Of a stretch of 64,000 nt of DNA, positions 58,011 to 64,000 are shown in pieces. This DNA comes from Gautieria morchelliformis (taxonomy: Eukaryota; Basidiomycota; Agaricomycetes; Gomphales; Gomphaceae): positions 1 through 64,000 of the forward strand of contig WHVA01000541.1 of the NCBI GenBank assembly GCA_015179125.1, written 5' to 3'. Position 1 is the first letter of the stretch. Every line of letters starts with the position of its first letter. Below the pieces are notes generated by a model. That model saw nothing but the letters and a program-made list of their open reading frames with translations, did no database searches and had not been told where the DNA came from. A program made the position numbers and the translations under genes.

Positions 58011-58655
58011 ACATGTATCTTCACACATTGCACTTTGTTGATGTACTTGAGTGCATACAAATCCTGCCTCAAACCTAATGGAAGAGGTTGACATTGCCAT
58101 CAAAAAGCTTACAGACTTATGTAGGTGTCACAGACATGGTTAAGTTAAAGAGTGGGACTTTTTTCTAAGAAAATGCGAATGGGAGCCAAGGATGTCAATT
58201 GAAGCACTAATTACTAAATATAGAAAGATCCCTCTGATATCTGCTGACTAAGATACTGCGCCTAATTTAATTCTTGAAGTTCCAGCCCCTTGCAAATGTG
58301 GTTACAAATATGTGTTTCTTTGACATCTTCAGACCAGCGGTACCTTTATTGTGAGCTTCATCCTCACTGTGAAACTACATCAGAGTGAATATGTTTTAGT
58401 ATCAATAGATGCACTCTTGATCATGGTGTGTTGTAGCACTAACAACCAAGGCATTGTTGGTCCCATCTGGCATGTCTGTTGCGCATGATTAGCAGAGGTA
58501 ATTTATCACAGTGCGGACAATGTCATGTACAGGAGAAGTTAGTATGAACAGCATAATATATATTATATACTCATATATGCTGTATCACATGACCTTTTTG
58601 ATTAACCTCCATACCATTCCTGTTTGATTGTCCCTTATCTTTCTTATCTGCTTGA
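58011..58655. other. No gene recognised; LTR-like AT-rich tail
   Basis: Most of the stretch is featureless. TATATTATATACTCATATATGC near 58558 also occurs near 60570 inside the solo LTR at 59630-60729, so part of this may be a related LTR piece. Confidence 0.4.
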
Positions 58656-58659
58656 TCAG

Positions 58660-59015
58660 GGCATTGATGTGGTAGCATACATTGTAGTGTACGTGGTAGC
58701 GTACCTGGAAGCGCACGTGGTAGCGTACATGGTAGTGTACGTGGTAGCGTACCTGGTAGAGTACGTGGTAGCGGTGGTAGCATACGTGGTAGCGTACCTG
58801 GTAGTGTACGTGGTAGCATATGCGGTAGTGTACGTGGTAGCGTACCTGGTAGAGTACGTGGTAGTGTACGTTGTAATGCACGTGGTAGCGGTGGTAGCAT
58901 ATGTGGTAGCGCACGTGGTAGCGTACCTCATAGTGTACATGGTAGCTTACGTGGTAGTGTACGTGGTAGCGTACCTGGTAGTGTACGTGGTAGCGGTGGT
59001 AGCGTATGTGGTAGC
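58660..59015 (+). repeat. 12-bp minisatellite, GTAGYRTACSTG
   Basis: About 29 tandem 12-mers such as GTAGCGTACCTG and GTAGTGTACGTG. All frames are open because the unit lacks stops. Related arrays occur at 63360-63500 (inverted) and 63815-64000. Confidence 0.95.
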
Positions 59016-59039
59016 ACCAACTTCACTCACTGCGAGGCC

Positions 59040-60907
59040 GAACATGCAGTGTTCCACAGGTACACTGGTCAGGATTTACTCATCATCGCAGTTGATGTCA
59101 ATGACCTCACCATGGCTGGTAACTCGAAGGATGCAATCCACGCATTTAAGGATAAGCTGCGCACAGTCCTCAAGATCAAGGATCTTGGGGACCTAAGTTG
59201 GCTACTTGGGATAGAGGTAAAGTGGGACCGTAAGCTACACACGATCTCACTGTCACAGCATGCATACATAGATAAGATCCTGTAGTGTTTTAATCTACAG
59301 GATGCCAACCCGCTGAGTACACCACTCGACCCCCACTATAAGCTCTCGCTCTCACAATCCCCCTCTACCCCTCGCCAATTCGATGACATGCACAATGTGC
59401 CCTACAGGGAGGCCATCGGCTTCCTGATGTATGGGGCCCTAGGCACGCACCCTGAGATTTCATTCGCGGTGTCATTCCTGGCACAGTTCATGCAGAACCC
59501 AGGCAGGTCACACTGGGAGGCCGTCAAGCGGGTATTCCATTACCTGAAGGCACCAGGGGCATGTGCCTCATCATTGGCGGATTGCACCTAGGCCTGGAGG
59601 CCTATTTGACGCATATTGGGAATCACAGGTGTTGGGTGCATATGTGCACCAGACTTCAAACCTAACATTTCTGTTCTTTCTTTCGATTTTGACCTGAAAC
59701 TATGCTGACATTCATTCTATGCCTTTTACAATTTTCCTTGATTTTTTCGAGGCTGTATTACTTGTCCTTTTCATGTTCTGTCCAACCGACCCTTTGTGGG
59801 TGGTTGTGGACAAGTTTCCTTTTTGAGCTGCAGCTGTTCACTAACGTGTTACGTTCTATGGGCGCTTAGTCTGGCACACCATTGCCTGAAGGGCGCTTAA
59901 GTGCCGGAACTTCGTATATGTGAGTGAAACAAGCCCATGCACAGCCTCCCCTCCTCAGTGTTGACAATCACTGAGGAGGTGAGTTTAATAGTGTACTTTC
60001 GTAATATTTAACTGAGAAACACATGTAGAATATTAAATAGGTAGCTTTCCTTTATATTACTAGTGTTGGGCGGATGCTCACAACTTTTTATAACCTGTAG
60101 CTTCACCCATTTTATTCTCAAATTATAGAAAAGAAGAGGACGAAAGTACATGCCAATCTTATTGTTGGGATATAAATAAATTTTCTTTTGTCCCTCCCCG
60201 AGCGGCCGCTCCGCCGACGAGAGCACCCATTCTTATTTTTACCCCTCTTCTTATTTTTTCTACCCACTTTTAATATACACTATATCATTATAACTATTCA
60301 TATATATTACAAATATCTACACAACTACTATTACTCCATATGGTAGTCTAATACTCTCTCATTATAACTAGTCATACTAATACTCCTACTCATATCTGTT
60401 ACAAGTATCTCTCCAAGTATCTGTTACTCTATCTTGTAGTCTAATACTCTCTCATATGTATATATATATTCAAGATGTTTAAATATATACAGAATCATCT
60501 AATAACATCTATTATTCTCCTTATAAATACTACTATATATTCCTATATGTTGTTATTAATACTCTTATAGTATATATTATATACTCATATATGCTGTATT
60601 ACATAACCATTATGATTATCCTCCTTGACTATCACTGAGGAGAACATTAAATAGTTTATTAATCTCCTGCAAGTCCCATCGTTCATATCTGGCGTATAAC
60701 TTCCTACTTGCCCAAACCGAGTTTCTACAACAGGAACACCAACATTCAATGTCGGAGTATGTTTTCACTATAGGTGGCAGGGCTGTCTCTTGGAGCTTGA
60801 AGAAGCAACCAATTGTTGCACTGTCAACAACCGAAGCAGAGTACATTGCAGCAACTCACACACTGCAAAGGAAGCACTCTGGATTCACACATTCCTAGCT
60901 GTCAGGG
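59040..60907 (+). pseudogene. Ty1/copia reverse transcriptase and RNase H remnant
   Basis: The RT part reads A-V-D-V-N-D-L-T-M-A-G (about 59090), where the family has V-D-D, so one catalytic Asp is Asn. It continues with L-G-D-L-S-W-L-L-G-I, a TAG stop at 59283, then P-Y-R-E-A-I-G-F-L and H-Y-L-K to about 59624. After a solo LTR (59630-60729) the frame continues Y-V-F-T-I-G-G-R-A-V-S-W-S and A-L-S-T-T-E-A-E-Y-I-A (about 60830), the RNase H region. A small shift then precedes an abrupt end near 60907. Joining over one ACAGG copy gives a continuous pol frame. The 5' side is cut by the 12-bp minisatellite. Confidence 0.9.
59630..60729 (+). repeat. Solo LTR with exact ACAGG duplication
   Basis: It runs from TGTTGGGTGCATATG to TTTCTACA, 1100 bp, AT-rich in its second half, flanked by ACAGG at 59625-59629 and 60730-60734. 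Its first bases resemble the minus-strand start of the solo LTR at 61314-61801. A NotI-like GCGGCCGC lies near 60205. Confidence 0.9.
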
Positions 60908-60979
60908 GACACCCTGTTTTCCAGTTCCCACGCCATGCCAAGTTCCAACTCCATTTCCAACTCCACTTCCAGTTCCGCT

Positions 60980-63115
60980 TCAGTTGGTTGTAGTACCTTG
61001 CCATGTCGTCTTTGGCCTTTGCAAGGCAGACTTGGCTTCTGAAAGGGTTGAGTCCATGCGGTCTCGGAACTCATTGACTGTCTCCAGTCGGGACTCTGCC
61101 TGGCATGGCTTGAAGCCCATCCGCAGGTGTTGTCCGGAGTCGAGCATGAAGGGAGTCTTCTGTGTGGCAGAATGTACATGGTTGCTGTATTGGAATTCTG
61201 CCAGTAGAAGTAGCTCCTCCCCATAATCCTGCCTCTCATTGATGAAGAGGTGGAGATATTGCTCTAGCTCCTGATTGACCTGTTCCATCTGTCCATCGCC
61301 CTGTGGATGGTATTGTTAGCAACTCGGGGTTATGGCAGGGAAGGTTCGGTAGAGTTCTTAGAAAGCTAGAATCAAATTCACTCTCTCAGTGAATTTATTG
61401 TCACTGTTATATTAATACAATACCTAGAATCAAATTCACTACATGATTTTCAGTCAACATGCTATGAAAATATAAGGAATACTACTCGCCTCTCTCAGTG
61501 AAATTATTGTCGCTGAGAGAGGAGCACTATCCTGTCTCAGAAGGCATATACGTGCACCCGGCCCTTTAGCGCCCAAGAGCTCGCGCGTCGAAGTCGTTTC
61601 AAACTCCGCTGGGTGCAGCCGCTTGTGAAGATAGGAATAACAGAATGAAATGGAGAGATAAGGAGTGACTGGAAAATTTCGAAAATAATCAGAGAAATAG
61701 ATGCATGGTACAAGAACAATGTGAGAAAGAATTGGAACACCATACAGTAAATCGAACATATTATGCTTGATTTTGGTGCAGGAGCATAAATGCACCCAAC
61801 AGGTATGCTGTGGTGGCAGCCAGCTTTATTCCGAGCAGGCAGTAGAGCTCCTGTGTCAGTTCCACAACAAACTGCAGACCTCTGTCAGAAACGACTTGCT
61901 TTGGGAGCCCATGCAACTTCCAGACATGTGCAAGGAACAGGCGGGCCACTCCGAGATCGGAATGAAGTGGGACACCTTGCTTACCAGGTCCATGATGTTC
62001 ATGATTGCATCGTAGCCGTGAGACTCTGGGAGTTCAACAATGAAGTTGACACTGATGGTGTCCCAGTGGGATTCTGGAATGTGGTGATGCCATTAGGCAC
62101 TGTGTGCATCTGTTAGGTCCCGCGGCACGTGGGGCCACCTTCTTCTTTCCCATCGCTTTCATTGTCAGGTGGGAGTGCCTCTCCCTACAAGTGTAGGGAG
62201 AGTTCGAGGATGAGTCGTTATGTGACTCCTCCTCCTGGCTTCAATGAGCCAGGTCAGGCTTCGGTTCCAAGGTGATTCTGTTTACCCTCGGTTCCTTGCC
62301 TTTGCTTGGTGCATCTTAGCATTGAACGATACCTTGCTGGTGGGGATGATATCATTCCCTACGCAGATTGTCCCTGGACTTGAGAAGTCCAAGGTGATGC
62401 TGAATCTCCTTAGGAATGGCATCCCCAAGATCATGTCATAATATTTGATGTTGGCTATATCAAAATACTTGTCGTAAGTTTCACAACCAAATTTAATGGT
62501 TGTGTTCGTTCCATAGTTGATTGTGGAGTGACTGCCTATGCAGGCTAACTGCAGCGCAATTGGCTGGTCCAGGATGAATGTTTTCATCCCTGTGGCACAT
62601 GTGAACTTGGGGGATAGCAGCACCCCTTTGCTCCCACTATCAAGCAGGCAGTGGGCCTTCACACTGTTTGTTTCCCAGTACCCAAAGAGGGTACGGTTTT
62701 TGTTTCGTGGCTGCATTGGCCACGTCTGGTGCTTGCTTTGATGGTGATACACCAGTTAAGCCGCTTTGTCTGCTGTGGCCGACGTGCATGTGGCCATGAC
62801 TTTTGTGGCAGTTTCGTCCTTCAGCACGATTCTGATCACACTGGATCTGTAGGCGGTCATGTGATCTTCCACCTCTTTGTCCCATTCATAGTATTGGGAT
62901 GGTTCGGGTTCCCACTCATCAGCATGCGCGTCTCTGTTGTCCGGAAATTCATTGGGTTGTCATTGCCATGGATGAGGGTAAGCTGGGAGGAAATCACTTG
63001 GCTGAGGTTCTTCAGCTTTCAACCACTGCCGCATGTCTACCTGGAAAAACCATGTCACCTCAGTGGCGTACCATGTGCTCTGACCTTATTCGTAATTCTG
63101 ACAAGTGAACTGTAA
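60980..63115 (-). pseudogene. Ty3/gypsy remnant: gag, protease and integrase
   Basis: From the right, a gag-like region (about 63110-62760) is followed by a retropepsin (C-L-L-D-S-G-S-K-G-V, about 62640; I-L-G-M-P-F-L-R-R, about 62420). Reverse transcriptase and RNase H are missing between about 62280 and 62120. Integrase follows: S-V-N-F-I-V-E-L-P (about 62050), where the catalytic Asp usual before F-I is Asn, then V-V-S-D-R-G-L-Q-F (about 61890), interruption by a solo LTR, then P-Q-G-D-G-Q-M-E-Q-V-N-Q-E (about 61290) and on to 60980. Frameshifts also occur near 61985. The copy is dead. Confidence 0.9.
61314..61801. repeat. 488-bp solo LTR with exact GGTAT duplication
   Basis: The ends are TGTTAGCAACTC and CACCCAACA, flanked by GGTAT at 61309-61313 and 61802-61806. 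It splits the integrase between T-A-Y and H-P-Q, and excision over one duplication restores Y-H-P-Q. On the minus strand it starts TGTTGGGTGC, like the LTR at 59630, so minus is the likely sense. Confidence 0.9.
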
Positions 63116-63355
63116 TAGGTACAAGCAGTATCTCATTTCTACTTGGACTAGCTTCTTCAAGTCCGCTAGGTCACTTGGATTTAGTGCATCTTGTGTGAAG
63201 TTGATGACAGCAAATATCTCATAACTGATAATTTATCTAGGGCCTGTCCAAGTTACCATATGCTTGGGCTTTGCCTTAGGTGTGTCCGTACTGATGGCAG
63301 GGCTACTCATAGCTTGCACTTTTGGCAATCACCCCATTGTCGTGAAGAACTTCAA
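63116..63355. other. No gene recognised
   Basis: The sequence lies upstream of the gag-like region on the minus strand. It may be element leader, but no primer-binding site was identified. Confidence 0.3.
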
Positions 63356-63359
63356 CTAC

Positions 63360-63505
63360 CTTTCTGAAAATTACTGCAGGCTACCCTGTACACTACACTA
63401 CAATGTAACCTGTAGGCTACCCTGTATGCTACCCCATATGCTACCCCGTATGCTACCCTGTACACTACCCTGTGCACTACCCTGTATGCTAGCCAGTATG
63501 CTACC
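63360..63505 (-). repeat. 12-bp minisatellite, inverted orientation
   Basis: GCTACCCTGTAT and GCTACCCCGTAT units are the reverse complement of the GTAGYRTACSTG family seen at 58660 and 63815. Confidence 0.9.
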
Positions 63506-63814
63506 ACGTGGGGTCTGCAGCGTCAGACCCTCCCTAGCATCGACGAAGCTCAACCACTGGTCAGTCAAGCCAAATAGGTTGAGGAGTCTCGACCTGAGGG
63601 GTGACATGACCCCTTTGACTCAGGGCACGAGGGCCTTCAGCCACATCCAGACATCCATGAATTTTAGTATGATAGGAATAGAATGAATAATCCAAGGCCT
63701 AAGAATGGAATGCAATGTGAGGCCTATAACGAGGGTCAAGTGTGGAGGATGTTGTGGAACCAAGTCGGAGGTGGTGCAGAAGCGGCGTAGTTGGTCAAGC
63801 GACGTGGTTGTAAC
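63506..63814. other. No gene recognised between two minisatellite arrays
   Basis: Short frames on both strands have no family motif. The stretch separates an inverted and a direct array of the same 12-mer. Confidence 0.35.
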
Positions 63815-64000
63815 AACGTGGTAGCATACATGGTAGCGTACATGGTAGCACAGAGGATAGTGTACGTGGTAGCACAGCACAGGGTAGCGCACAGGGTAGC
63901 ACATAGGGTAGTGCATGGGGTAGTGTATGGTCGAGTGATGTGGTTGTTGGTCAAGTGACATGGTTGTAAGAACGTGGTAGCATATGTGGTAGCGTACGTG
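63815..64000 (+). repeat. 12-bp minisatellite, GTAGYRTACSTG, running off the window
   Basis: Units such as GTAGCGTACATG and GTAGCACAGGGT are interrupted by a GTGATGTGGTTGTTGGTCAAG-type segment that itself occurs twice (about 63800 and 63945). The array continues beyond the right edge. Confidence 0.9.

Noticed and set aside
58571-59015. Long hydrophobic V-V-A-Y frame that looks like a membrane protein
   Set aside because: Direct translation of the 12-bp minisatellite.
1-64000. tRNA or rRNA genes
   Set aside because: No cloverleaf with A and B box sequence or rRNA-like block was recognised by eye; a covariance-model scan would be decisive.

Overview
The window looks like a transposon-rich accessory region of a basidiomycete genome, most likely an agaricomycete. 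The reasons are genes split by many introns of about 50 nt, Plavaka-type CACTA, Harbinger, Tad1-like LINE, chromovirus and copia elements, and three host gene families I know from mushrooms: RBR ubiquitin ligases, BTB proteins, and a very large GTPase/VWA protein. No tRNA, rRNA or prokaryotic signal was seen. Family names come from recognition of the translated sequence, not from a search.

Layout. 1-6.8 kb: the 3' half of a chromovirus (integrase, chromodomain, antisense accessory ORF, 3' LTR) abuts a decayed gypsy element on the minus strand. 6.8-9.2 kb: Helitron-like 3' ends around a long minisatellite. 9.2-12.7 kb: the end of a second gypsy family with its own antisense zinc-cluster gene, an 0.8 kb captured piece of the giant gene found further right, a perfect 73-bp hairpin and a full LTR. 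12.7-15.3 kb: minisatellites, unrecognised ORFs, another Helitron-like end. 15.3-23.4 kb: a Plavaka transposase gene split by a 5.5 kb element with terminal inverted repeats (TIRs) that carries a DDE integrase-like gene, a Cys/His-rich partner gene and a divergent BTB gene; a 402-bp CACTG-ended foldback MITE sits further upstream in the same gene.

23.4-32 kb: coding remnants (Ser/Asp/Lys-rich gene, SDR fragment, LINE fragment, RBR fragment), then an intact-looking RBR E3 ligase gene. 32.3-50.7 kb: one giant minus-strand gene (P-loop GTPase, Cys-rich region, VWA domain) interrupted by a two-gene Harbinger element and by a 6 kb LINE. Removing each insert together with one copy of its target duplication restores the reading frame, so both insertions are young.

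51.3-57.2 kb: two nearly identical 1.8 kb inverted arms around a spacer that has received a solo LTR. 57-64 kb: remnants of copia and gypsy pol, each split by a solo LTR with an exact 5-bp duplication, among 12-bp minisatellites.

The best candidate for an undescribed system is the 15,961-21,442 TIR element. Also notable are the antisense zinc-cluster genes found in two separate gypsy lineages and the captured, intron-containing gene fragment beside the hairpin.
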